Assembly: GCA_028710135.1 (NCBI GenBank)
Contig: JAQUSS010000008.1
Coordinates: 1-42,860, forward strand
Source: Gemmiger sp.
GTDB lineage: Bacteria > Bacillota > Clostridia > Oscillospirales > Ruminococcaceae
DNA: 42,860 bases
Direction: 5' to 3'
Every line of letters begins with the position of its first letter. Positions within the stretch are counted from its first letter, which is position 1. Position numbers and translations under genes: made by a program. Shown here piece by piece: positions 14,371 to 22,546 of this stretch. A model generated the notes under the pieces. The model searched no databases. It had not been told where the DNA came from and worked only from the letters and a program-made list of their open reading frames with translations.

Positions 14371-15168
14371 ATGGCAACCTTTAAAAAAGCAATCAGCAAC
14401 ATTGCCTGGGATAAGGCCGATGATGCCCCCGTGTACGCCGCAATGAAGGAATATGGCTTTACCGGGTTGGAGCTGGCCCCCACCCGCATCTTCCCCGAGG
14501 AACCGTACAGCCAGCTTTCCTCCGCCGCCCTGTTTGGGGGCTACCTGCGCCAGGCCCACGGGTTTTCGGTGCCCAGCATCCAAAGCATCTGGTATGGCCG
14601 CACCGAAAGTATTTTTGACCCCGCCGGGGCCGAGGCCCTTTTGGCGTACACGGCCGAGGCGTTTGATTTTGCCCATGCGCTGGGCTGCCCCAGCCTGGTG
14701 TTTGGCTGCCCCAAAAACCGCACCCTGCCCGCCGATGCGGGCGAGCGGGAACGCCGCGCCGGGGACGATTTTTTTGAGCGCGCCGGGCATTTGGCGGCCC
14801 AGCGCGGGGTGCGCCTTGCCATTGAGGCAAACGCCCCCTGCTACACCAACTACCTGACCCATACCGCCGATGCGTTTGCCCTTGTTAAGCGGCTGGATAA
14901 CCCGGGCCTTGCGGTCAACCTGGACCTTTCCACCGTGATTACCAACGGCGAAAATTTGCAGGATTTTGTCCACGCGCTGCCCTACGTCAGCCACCTGCAT
15001 ATCAGCGAACCGGCCTTAGCACCCATCCAGCCCCGCCCGCTCCACCGCGAGCTTGCCCTGCTGCTGGGCGCGGTGGGCTACAGCGGCTATCTCTCGGTGG
15101 AGATGCGCCGCACCGACCTTGAAACCATCCGCCGTACCCTGGATTATATTTCGGAGGTGTTTGGATAA
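14371..15168 (+). CDS. Sugar-phosphate isomerase/epimerase (xylose isomerase-like TIM barrel)
   Basis: 265 residues in the AP-endonuclease-2/xylose-isomerase-like TIM-barrel family. Strand-end metal ligands can be proposed: Glu in LAIEANAPC (about 151), Asp in AVNLDLSTV (about 189), His in SHLHISEP (about 210) and Glu in YLSVEMRR (about 239). The early strand motif GFTGLELAPTRIF fits the family. Members isomerise or epimerise sugars, or act as lyases; the exact reaction is unknown. CGAAAGGA lies before the ATG. Its TAA overlaps the ATG of the following glycosyltransferase (TAATG), so the two are translated together. Confidence 0.85.
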   Translation: MATFKKAISNIAWDKADDAPVYAAMKEYGFTGLELAPTRIFPEEPYSQLSSAALFGGYLRQAHGFSVPSIQSIWYGRTESIFDPAGAEALLAYTAEAFDFAHALGCPSLVFGCPKNRTLPADAGERERRAGDDFFERAGHLAAQRGVRLAIEANAPCYTNYLTHTADAFALVKRLDNPGLAVNLDLSTVITNGENLQDFVHALPYVSHLHISEPALAPIQPRPLHRELALLLGAVGYSGYLSVEMRRTDLETIRRTLDYISEVFG

Positions 15169-16001
15169 TGCAAGAACAAGATAAAACCCAAAGTGCCCCC
15201 CACGCTGCCAGCCAGCGGGGGGATATGCCGGGCGTGCCGGCCTACCGCTGCGAGGAATTTGCCCCCCGCCATGCCGAATATTGCCTGCTGATCCCCGTTA
15301 TCAATGAGGGCGCGCGGATACTAACCGAGCTTGGCCGCATCCAAAAGGCGGGCATTGATAAACTGTGCGATGTTATTTTGTGCGATGGCGGCTCGGTGGA
15401 TGGCAGCATGGCCCCCGCCACCCTACAGCTTTATGATGTGAATACCCTGCTCACCAAAACCGGGCCCGGCAAGCAGGGGGCGCAGCTGCGCATGGGGCTG
15501 CATTTTGCCCTGGAACGCGGCTACCGCGGCGTTTTGACGGTGGATGGCAACAACAAAGATTCGGTGGAGGATGTGCCCAAATTTATTGCCAAGCTTCGCC
15601 AGGGGTACGATTTGGTGCAGGGCAGCCGGTTTGTGCCGGGCGGCCATGCGGTAAACACCCCGCCCAGCCGCTATTTGGCGGTGCGCCTTCTACACGCCCC
15701 CCTAACCAGTTTGGCGGCGGGGTGCTGGTTTACCGATACCACCAACGCCTACCGCGCCTACAGCCGCGAATACCTTACCCACCCCGCCGTAAAACCCCTG
15801 CGGGATGTGTTTATGGGGTACGAGCTGCTTGCCTACCTGAGCGTGCGCGCCACCCAGTTGGGCCTAAAAGCCTGCGAGGTACCCGTTACCCGCGCCTACC
15901 CGGCCACCGGCAAAACCCCCACCAAAATCAGCGGCCTGCGGGGCAACAGCGACCTGTTGCGCATTCTGCTGGCCACCCTGGCCGGGAAGTATAACCCCTG
16001 A
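15168..16001 (+). CDS. Glycosyltransferase family 2 (DPM1-like)
   Basis: 277 residues. A GT-A fold starts at about residue 40: CLLIPVINEGARILTELGRI, the nucleotide strand DVILCDGGSVDGS, then VLTVDGNNKDSVED in place of the DxD metal site, and YDLVQGSRFVPGG. The CDGGSxDG and QGSRF strings resemble polyprenyl-phosphate mannosyl/glucosyl transferases (DPM1 group). No C-terminal membrane spans are seen. It probably transfers a sugar from a nucleotide donor to a lipid carrier or a glycan on the cytoplasmic face. It is translationally coupled to the isomerase, consistent with a shared substrate. Confidence 0.87.
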   Translation: MQEQDKTQSAPHAASQRGDMPGVPAYRCEEFAPRHAEYCLLIPVINEGARILTELGRIQKAGIDKLCDVILCDGGSVDGSMAPATLQLYDVNTLLTKTGPGKQGAQLRMGLHFALERGYRGVLTVDGNNKDSVEDVPKFIAKLRQGYDLVQGSRFVPGGHAVNTPPSRYLAVRLLHAPLTSLAAGCWFTDTTNAYRAYSREYLTHPAVKPLRDVFMGYELLAYLSVRATQLGLKACEVPVTRAYPATGKTPTKISGLRGNSDLLRILLATLAGKYNP

Positions 16002-16057
16002 AGCCACCGGCCCGAAGCCCATCCATTGGAAATTTATGAAACGCTGCGAGGAATACT

Positions 16058-17185
16058 ATGGTTACCGATAAAATTATTTTTGGCGCGGGGCTTTACGGCC
16101 TGTATGCAGCGCTGCAATGCGGTATGCGGGGGGAACGTGTGCTGGTGCTTGAGCGGGATACCGCCGCGTTTACCCGTGCTACCTATATCAACCAGGCGCG
16201 GGTACACATGGGGTACCACTACCCCCGCAGCTACACCACCGCCATCAAAAGCGCCCGGTATTTCGAGCGCTTTTGCCAAGATTACCGCTTTTGCCTTAAG
16301 GAAAATTTTGACCAGGTGTATGCCACCAGCGCCCATTTTAGCTGGACAAACGCGGCAGAGTTCCGCCGTTTTTGCGGCGCGGCGGGCATCCGGTGCGACG
16401 ATGTGCCCACCGAGCGGTATTTTAACCCCGGCGTTTGCGATGGCGCGTTTTTGACAAGAGAATACACCTACGATGCCCAGGTGCTGAAAGAATGGTTTTT
16501 GGCCCAGCTTGCCCCGCTTGAAAATGTTACCATCCTGTACGGCCACCGGCCCGATAGCATTACCCGCAAGGGGGATGCCTGGCAGGTGCGCGCCGGGGAT
16601 ACCACCGCCGAGGCACCCTTTATTTTAAATGCCACCTATGCGGGGGTGAACGATATCCACAAGCTGATGGGGCTGCCGCCCTTTAAAATCAAGTACGAGC
16701 TGTGCGAAATTATCCTTTGCACGGTGAACGAAAGCTTGAAAAATACCGGCATTACCGTGATGGATGGGCCGTTTTTCAGCCTGATGCCCTTTGGGCAAAC
16801 CGGGCTGCACAGCCTGACCAGCGTTACCTTTACCCCCCACGAAACCAGCTACGATAGCGAGGCAACCTTCCCCTGCCAGGGCAAAAGCGGGGGGCATTGC
16901 CTGCCCGGCAGCCTGTACAATTGCAACGATTGCCCGGCCCGCCCCGCCACCGCCTGGCCCTACATGAGCCGGTTGGCCCGCAAATACCTGAAAGCGGAAT
17001 ACGGCTTTGCCTACCAAAGCAGCCTGTTCAGCATGAAGCCGATTTTAAAGGCCAGCGAGATTGACGATTCCCGCCCAACGGTAATTCGCAAGCTGGAAAG
17101 TTCGCCTACCTTTGTAAGCGTACTTTCCGGCAAGATTAATACCGTATACGATTTGGATGAGGTGCTGCGTGATGGAAACCGATAA
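16058..17185 (+). CDS. FAD-dependent oxidoreductase of a glycan cluster
   Basis: 375 residues. The N-terminal FAD-binding motif is IIFGAGLYGLYAAL with GAGLYG at 9-14, followed by the acidic strand end VLVLERD. The string NQARVHMGYHYPRS (about 45-58) is typical of a DAO-fold group found in glycan loci. A Cys-rich insert near 285-306 (CQGKSGGHCLPG, CNDCPARP) could hold a metal, which I have not seen described for the family. The C-terminal lines KLESSPTFVSVLSGKINTVYDLDEV are conserved-looking and close to the FAD. The reaction is not known; oxidation of a lipid-linked or nucleotide-linked sugar is plausible. GCGAGGA lies before the ATG. It overlaps the next gene by 14 nt. Confidence 0.85.
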   Translation: MVTDKIIFGAGLYGLYAALQCGMRGERVLVLERDTAAFTRATYINQARVHMGYHYPRSYTTAIKSARYFERFCQDYRFCLKENFDQVYATSAHFSWTNAAEFRRFCGAAGIRCDDVPTERYFNPGVCDGAFLTREYTYDAQVLKEWFLAQLAPLENVTILYGHRPDSITRKGDAWQVRAGDTTAEAPFILNATYAGVNDIHKLMGLPPFKIKYELCEIILCTVNESLKNTGITVMDGPFFSLMPFGQTGLHSLTSVTFTPHETSYDSEATFPCQGKSGGHCLPGSLYNCNDCPARPATAWPYMSRLARKYLKAEYGFAYQSSLFSMKPILKASEIDDSRPTVIRKLESSPTFVSVLSGKINTVYDLDEVLRDGNR

Positions 17186-18089
17186 CAGGGAAAATAACTT
17201 TATTTCAGCGGTGGTCTACCTGCACAACGATGGCATACGCGCGGTGCAGTTTTTTAAAATTTTGTGCGAGGAACTGGATGCCCACTTTACCCAGTATGAG
17301 CTGATTGCCGTGGACGATGCCTGCACCGATGATACGGTGGAGCAGGTGCGTGGCTGGGCCAAAGGGCTGGCCGCGCCGCTTACCTTTTTGCATATGAGCT
17401 TGTACCAGCGGCGGGAGCCCTGCATGAATGCCGGGCTGGATGCCGCCATTGGGGATTATATCTACGAGTTTGATTCCACCGAAACCCCCTACCCGCACGA
17501 CCTGATTTTTAAAGCCTACACCATGGCCCAGGCGGGCAACGATATTGTTTCGGTTTGCCCCGACCATGCACAGGGGAGCAGCCGGGTATTTTACAGCCTG
17601 TTTAACCGCAGCAGCCGCTCCAACTACAAATTGCGCACGGATGCCTTCCGGCTGGTAAGCCGCCGGGCCGTCAACCGGGTACACGCCAACAGCGAACATC
17701 TGCCCTACCGCAAGGCGGCCTACGCGGCCTCCGGGCTGAAAATGTCTACCCTGGTGTTTGATGGCCATGTGAACGACCATGCCGCCGGGAGGTTTTCGCT
17801 TGCGGCGGATAGCCTTGCCCTATATACCGATGCCGGCTTTAAGGTTAGCGCGGGCATCACCCTGGCCATGCTGGCGCTGGCGGTGGCCGAGCTGCTGTAC
17901 ACCCTGGTCATCCTTTGTGTGGGCAACCCGGTTGCCGGGTGGACAACCACCATGTTTGTGCTAACGGTGGGCTTTGCGGGGGTATTTGCGGTGCTTACCA
18001 TCATTGTAAAATACCTATCCCTGCTGGTAGATTTAATTTTCCAAAAACAAAAATATTTGGTGGAAAGCATCGAAAAATTGCAGAAATAA
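17172..18089 (+). CDS. Membrane-anchored glycosyltransferase family 2 (GtrB-like)
   Basis: 305 residues from the ATG at 17172, preceded by GATGAGGTG; the earlier ATG at 17157 is part of that site. The GT-A domain includes VVYLHNDG, the nucleotide strand LIAVDDACTDDT and YIYEFDSTE in the place of DxD. Two C-terminal membrane spans (about 222-245 and 253-280) follow, ending in a basic tail. This layout is that of GtrB/ArnC-type enzymes, which attach a sugar to undecaprenyl phosphate. It may make the lipid-linked donor used by the GT-C-like protein encoded next. The overlap with the FAD oxidoreductase gene (14 nt) indicates coupled translation. Confidence 0.85.
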   Translation: METDNRENNFISAVVYLHNDGIRAVQFFKILCEELDAHFTQYELIAVDDACTDDTVEQVRGWAKGLAAPLTFLHMSLYQRREPCMNAGLDAAIGDYIYEFDSTETPYPHDLIFKAYTMAQAGNDIVSVCPDHAQGSSRVFYSLFNRSSRSNYKLRTDAFRLVSRRAVNRVHANSEHLPYRKAAYAASGLKMSTLVFDGHVNDHAAGRFSLAADSLALYTDAGFKVSAGITLAMLALAVAELLYTLVILCVGNPVAGWTTTMFVLTVGFAGVFAVLTIIVKYLSLLVDLIFQKQKYLVESIEKLQK

Positions 18090-18110
18090 ACCTTCCGCAA
18101 CAGGAGTGCT

Positions 18111-19961
18111 ATGGCAAAGATGAACAACAAAATGGCGGCGGCCTTTGGGGCCGGCTGCAAGCAACCGAGCGCCCGGCGGCTGTTTTGGCTGGGCGCGGCG
18201 CTGCTGGTTTGCGCCAAGCTGGGGCTAACGGCCTTTCAGCTTGGCTATACCTGGGTGGGGGGCGCACCGCTTGACGATGAGCTGATGTTCCGCGCCGCCA
18301 ACGCCCTTACAAACGGCCAGTGGCTGGGTGGGTACGATTACCTTACCCTTTCCAAAAGCATGGGCTTTGCCTTTTGGCTGGCGCTGCTGCACCGGCTGCA
18401 CCTGCCTTACCTTATTGGCGGGCAGCTTTTGTGGTGCGCCGCCGCCCTGGCTGCGGCCCTGGCCCTTGCCCCGGTGGTAAAACGCTGGGGGGCGCGGCTG
18501 GTGCTTTTTGGGGCGCTGGTTTTTTTGCCCTCCGCCTCAGCACATTATACGTTGCGGGTCTACCGGGATAATATCTTCCCGGCTTTGTGCCTGCTGGCCT
18601 TTGCGGGCTTTGCGGGGGCCGCGCTGCGCGCCGCCCAGCCGGAAAACCCGCCCCTTGCCCCCTGGCTGGCTCTTGCCGGTGTGGGGCTGGCCGCCGGGTA
18701 TGTAACGCGGGAGGATGCGGGGCTGTTTCTCTTACCCTTTGCGGTGGCCGGCAGCCTGGTGATTTTGGTTACCTTGGCCACCCGCCGGCGCTTTCACCAG
18801 GCGGCCTGGCTGGTGCTGCCCTACGCCCTGCTGGGGATTGTTGTAAATACAATTTGTATAGTAAATAATAAATATTACGGCGTGTATGCACTTTCGGATT
18901 TTTCAACCGGCGCTTTTGCCGATGCCATGGGGGCCATGGCCCGGGTGGAGAGCGAGGCGGCGGGCGGCTACACCCCCCTTGTTGGGGTGCCGGCCGATGT
19001 GCGCCAAAAGCTGTACGATGCGGTGCCCGCCCTCAAACCCCTGGCCTACTGGCTGGAGGAGGACGCGCAGCTCCAAAACGATTTCCGAGACCCTGCCCTG
19101 GGCGATTACCGCGCGGGCAGCTTTTATTGGGCCATCCGCCGCGCGGCCCAGTTTGAGGGCATCTATGCCGATGCCCCCACCGCCGAGCGCTACTGGGCCG
19201 GTGTGGCCGAGGAGATTAACCGCCTTTGTGACGAGGGGGTGCTACCTGCCCGCGGTGGGCGGCGCAGCGGCACCACCCCGCCCATACGGGCCGCGCATAT
19301 TGCCCCGGTGTTGGCCGAGAGTGCCAAAAGTGCTTTGTGGGCCTTAACCTTTCAAGACTGTGCGGCGGTGGAAGCGTTGCGCTCCATCGGCACCACCGAG
19401 GATATTGCCACCTGGCAGGCCTACCTGGGCGTTGGCTTTAACAGCGCGGCCGAGGCCGGCAAGGATACCCCCTACTACAGCCCCCTGCAAAAGCTTGCCT
19501 ACGGGGTGCTGGGGGCGGTGCGGTGGGTGTATGCCCTGGCACTGCCGGTGCTGTTTGCCGCCGCGCTGTTTTTGCAGTTCCGCCCCAGGCGGCTGCGGGC
19601 CGTGTGGCGGGGCAGTGCGCTGGCGCGTGTTACCTGGCTGCTGCTGTTTGGCTTTTTGGGGATGGCCGCGTTGCGCTGCGGCATGATTGCGTTTATGGAG
19701 GTTTCCAGCTTTGGCATCGGTACCTCCACCATGTACCTGGCCACCGTACACCCGCTATTGCTGCTGTACGGGTTGGCCGGGGTGTATACCGGGATTGCAT
19801 ACAGGGCTGCATACGGGGCTGCATACGGGGCCGCAAGGCCCGCAGCGGGAAAGGAAATAGCGGATGGTGGATTTTTTAATTGTGGGCGGCGGGGCTGCCG
19901 GGCTGATGGCGGCGGGGGCCGCGCTGGCCCGGGGCCGCACCGTTACCATTGTGGAGCATAA
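18111..19961 (+). CDS. Polytopic GT-C-like membrane protein
   Basis: 616 residues with about ten membrane spans. The first span (about 24-46) is followed by GGAPLDDELMFRAA with acidic D55-D56-E57 in the first outer loop, the placement of the catalytic acid in GT-C glycosyltransferases using polyprenyl-phosphate sugars. Later strings are YTLRVYRDNIFPALCLL and YVTREDAGLFLLPF. A large hydrophilic outer domain covers about 265-460, then three to four more spans. The last 40 residues are unusual: a 12-bp tandem repeat codes for AYGAAYGA, and the final 98 nt overlap the next gene with a Gly/Arg-rich, non-membrane tail. Either a recent frameshift removed the natural end, or the tail is real. ACAGGAGTG precedes the ATG. 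Confidence 0.78.
   Translation: MAKMNNKMAAAFGAGCKQPSARRLFWLGAALLVCAKLGLTAFQLGYTWVGGAPLDDELMFRAANALTNGQWLGGYDYLTLSKSMGFAFWLALLHRLHLPYLIGGQLLWCAAALAAALALAPVVKRWGARLVLFGALVFLPSASAHYTLRVYRDNIFPALCLLAFAGFAGAALRAAQPENPPLAPWLALAGVGLAAGYVTREDAGLFLLPFAVAGSLVILVTLATRRRFHQAAWLVLPYALLGIVVNTICIVNNKYYGVYALSDFSTGAFADAMGAMARVESEAAGGYTPLVGVPADVRQKLYDAVPALKPLAYWLEEDAQLQNDFRDPALGDYRAGSFYWAIRRAAQFEGIYADAPTAERYWAGVAEEINRLCDEGVLPARGGRRSGTTPPIRAAHIAPVLAESAKSALWALTFQDCAAVEALRSIGTTEDIATWQAYLGVGFNSAAEAGKDTPYYSPLQKLAYGVLGAVRWVYALALPVLFAAALFLQFRPRRLRAVWRGSALARVTWLLLFGFLGMAALRCGMIAFMEVSSFGIGTSTMYLATVHPLLLLYGLAGVYTGIAYRAAYGAAYGAARPAAGKEIADGGFFNCGRRGCRADGGGGRAGPGPHRYHCGA
19797..19832 (+). repeat. Three tandem 12-bp units inside the GT-C-like gene
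   Basis: GCATACAGGGCT, GCATACGGGGCT and GCATACGGGGCC occur back to back. The length keeps the frame, coding for AYRA, AYGA, AYGA. It is likely a slippage product, placed just before the anomalous end of the gene. Confidence 0.8.
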
Positions 19962-21087
19962 CCCCCAGGGCACCGGCCAAAAGCTGCTGGTTACCGGCAA
20001 GGGCCGCTGCAACCTGACAAACGATTGTGATGTGCGCACCTTTTTGGAAAATGTGCGCCATAACCCCCGCTTTTTGTACTCCGCCCTCTATGCCTTCCCG
20101 CCCGAAAAAGCCATGCTGTTGTTTGAGGAACTGGGTGTGCCCTTAAAAACCGAGCGGGGCCGCCGGGTGTTCCCCCAAAGCGACCGTGCCGCCGATGTTT
20201 TGGCGGCGCTGCGCCGGTACGCCGCCGGGGCGGTGGTGGTGCAGGATGCCCCCGCCGCCCTGCTGGTGGAGGCGGGCATCTGTACGGGGGTGCGCACCAA
20301 AAGCGGCAACAGCATCCGGGCAAAGGCCGTGCTGCTGGCAACCGGTGGGGTAAGCTACCCCACCACCGGCAGCGATGGCAGCGGCTACCGGCTGGCAGCG
20401 GCGGCGGGGCATCATATTATCCCACCCCAGCCCAGCTTGTGCAGCCTGCTTTCGCCGGACCCATCCTGCCGCCAAATGATGGGCCTTGGCCTAAAAAATG
20501 TGAAGCTGACCCTGCTTGAGGATGGCAAACCGGTTTTTGCCGAGCAGGGGGAGGCACTGTTCACCCACTTTGGGCTATCGGGCCCGCTGGTGCTCTCGGC
20601 CTCCACCTACATCAATAGCCTGGAGAACCACCGCTATTGCTGCGAGTTTGATTTAAAGCCCGCCCTGGACGATGCCACCCTGTACCAGCGCCTTACCCGG
20701 GATTTTGCAGCCCTTGGCGGCCACAGTGCCCAGGGGGCGCTGGCAAAGCTGATGCCGGCCTCCATGCGCCCGGTGGCGGTGGCCCGGTGGGCCCTGCCGG
20801 GCGGCCCCGCCACCCGTGCCGCCGAGATTACCCGGGAGCAAAAGCTGGCCTTAGTTGCCCTGTGCAAGCATTGGCAGGTGGAAATTAACGGCCTTGGCAA
20901 CCTGGAACACGCCGTAATCACGGCAGGCGGGGTAGATTGCCGGGAGGTTGACCCCAAAACCATGGAGAGTAAGTGCTGCAAGGGGCTGTACTTTGCGGGC
21001 GAAATTTTGGATGTGGATGGCCGCACCGGCGGCTACAACCTGCAAATTGCCTGGGCCACCGCCCAGGCGGCCGCGCGTGCGGTATAA
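19864..21087 (+). CDS. HI0933/YhiN-family FAD/NAD(P)-binding flavoprotein
   Basis: 407 residues, the usual length of the family. The N-terminal dinucleotide motif is [14 protein letters not shown] (4-17). [14 protein letters not shown] (40-53) is the signature of HI0933-like proteins. [19 protein letters not shown] and the C-terminal [29 protein letters not shown]-type block (final residues [10 protein letters not shown] here) are also conserved. Role unknown; NAD(P)-dependent reductases and some tRNA-modifying flavoproteins are distant relatives. AAAGGA lies upstream of ATG 19864, inside the tail of the previous gene. Grouping with cmk and plsC is frequent in Clostridia. Confidence 0.92.
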   Translation: [407 protein letters not shown]

Positions 21088-21113
21088 AAACAGAAGCAAA
21101 AGGGGATAGATGG

Positions 21114-21779
21114 ATGATTTCAGTTGCAATTGATGGGCCTTCCGGCGCGGGCAAATCCAGCATGGCAAAGCGCCTTGCGCAGGAGCTGGGCTACACCTAT
21201 GTGGATACCGGGGCTATGTACCGCACCATTGGGCTGTTTGCCCTGCAAAACGGCAAGGACCCTGCCGATGCCGCGGCGGTGGCGGCGCTGCTGCCCGCGC
21301 TAAAGCTGGATATCAAGCTGGAGGGTGGCGCGCAGCATATCTGGCTGAACGGCACCGATGTGAGCGAGGCTATCCGGGCCGAGCAGGTGGGCATGGCAGC
21401 CTCCGCCGTGGGGGCACAACCGGCGGTGCGCGCCTTTTTGCTGGATACCCAGCGCCAGCTTGCCGCCCGCCAAAATGTTTTGATGGATGGGCGGGATATC
21501 GGCACTGTGGTTTTGCCGGATGCCACCGTTAAAATTTATTTGACGGCCAGCGCCCCGGCCCGCGCCACCCGCCGCCTGAAGGAATTGCAGGGGAAGGGCG
21601 TGCAGGCCGATTATGCCACTGTGCTGGCGGATATTGAGCAGCGGGATTACCAGGATACCCACCGTGCCATTGCCCCCTTAAAGCAGGCGGCGGATGCCCA
21701 GGTGGTGGATACCAGCGATATCGGCATTGAGGATAGCTATGCCCTTCTCAAAAAAACCATCCTCAGCCGGTTGGGCTAA
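21114..21779 (+). CDS. cmk: Cytidylate kinase
   Basis: 221 residues, canonical CMP/dCMP kinase. P-loop GPSGAGKSS (8-16), YTYVDTGAMYRTIG (28-41), LMDGRDIGTVVLPDA and the lid region TRRLKELQGKG followed by IEQRDYQDTHR. It converts CMP/dCMP to the diphosphates using ATP in the cytosol. The ATG at 21114 is preceded by AAAAGGGGATAG. An ATG at 21110 is out of frame. The order cmk-plsC-ispH/S1 is widely conserved in Firmicutes, which supports the neighbour assignments. Confidence 0.96.
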   Translation: MISVAIDGPSGAGKSSMAKRLAQELGYTYVDTGAMYRTIGLFALQNGKDPADAAAVAALLPALKLDIKLEGGAQHIWLNGTDVSEAIRAEQVGMAASAVGAQPAVRAFLLDTQRQLAARQNVLMDGRDIGTVVLPDATVKIYLTASAPARATRRLKELQGKGVQADYATVLADIEQRDYQDTHRAIAPLKQAADAQVVDTSDIGIEDSYALLKKTILSRLG

Positions 21780-21895
21780 TGCGCAAACAAAGGCGCAAGC
21801 CGCGCGTTTGTGCTAAAACGGGCGCTGCCGTGAAAAAAATTAAAATTTTTTAAAACTTTGTGGAAGTGATGACGTAAAAAAACCAGGGGGTAAGT

Positions 21896-22513
21896 ATGCT
21901 ACTGTATATTATTTTTTTGCCGATTGTTTGGCTGGTATGGCACATATTATGGCGCATCCGGGTAATCGGGCGGGAGAACCTTGTCAAGGGGCGCGGCTTT
22001 GTGATTGCCTGCAACCATATTTCGGATCTTGACCCCGTGTACATTGTGCTGGCCTGGTTTGGCCGCCGTATGCGGATACTTGCCAAGCAAGAGCTTTTTC
22101 AAAACCCGGTGGTGGCCTTTGTGCTATCCAGCTTTGGGGCGGTGCCCATCGCCCGGGGCAAAGGGGATACCGGCACGTTGGAACGTGTGGTGGAGGAATG
22201 CAAAAACGGCACCGGCCTGCTGATTTTCCCCGAGGGGACGCGCAGCAAAACCGGGGAGATTGGCCCGCTGAAAAGCGGCGCGTTTGTGGTGGCGGGGCAG
22301 GCCGGGGTGGATATGGTGCCCTGCCGCATCCTTTACAACACCCCCAATGGCCGGATGAAGCTGTTTTGCCGGGTTCGCATCTGCTTTGGCAAGCCAATCC
22401 CTGCGGCGGAGCTAAAGGTGGAGGACCCCAAGCACTCGATGGCAACGTTGCGCGCACTCAAGCACCGCCTGCTGGATGCGTGGGATACCCTTTACGAGGA
22501 AAACCATTTTTAA
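21896..22513 (+). CDS. plsC: 1-acyl-sn-glycerol-3-phosphate acyltransferase
   Basis: 205 residues in the PlsC/LPLAT family. The N-terminal hydrophobic segment (1-19) anchors it in the cytoplasmic membrane. The catalytic motif NHISDLDP has H41 and D46 (HX4D), and the substrate-binding block FPEGTRSKTG is at 111-120. VPIARGKGD lies between them. It adds the second acyl chain to lysophosphatidic acid to make phosphatidic acid. GGGGGTAAGT lies before the ATG. The 116-bp gap upstream of it has an inverted repeat GCGCAAAC/GTTTGTGC (21781-21813) but no clear terminator tail. Confidence 0.93.
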   Translation: MLLYIIFLPIVWLVWHILWRIRVIGRENLVKGRGFVIACNHISDLDPVYIVLAWFGRRMRILAKQELFQNPVVAFVLSSFGAVPIARGKGDTGTLERVVEECKNGTGLLIFPEGTRSKTGEIGPLKSGAFVVAGQAGVDMVPCRILYNTPNGRMKLFCRVRICFGKPIPAAELKVEDPKHSMATLRALKHRLLDAWDTLYEENHF

Positions 22514-22546
22514 CCGACCCAGCGCTATAAAAAGGAGATACAACCC

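Noticed and set aside
21781-21813. GCGCAAAC/GTTTGTGC inverted repeat after cmk as a terminator
   Set aside because: No T-run follows the stem, so I do not call it a terminator.
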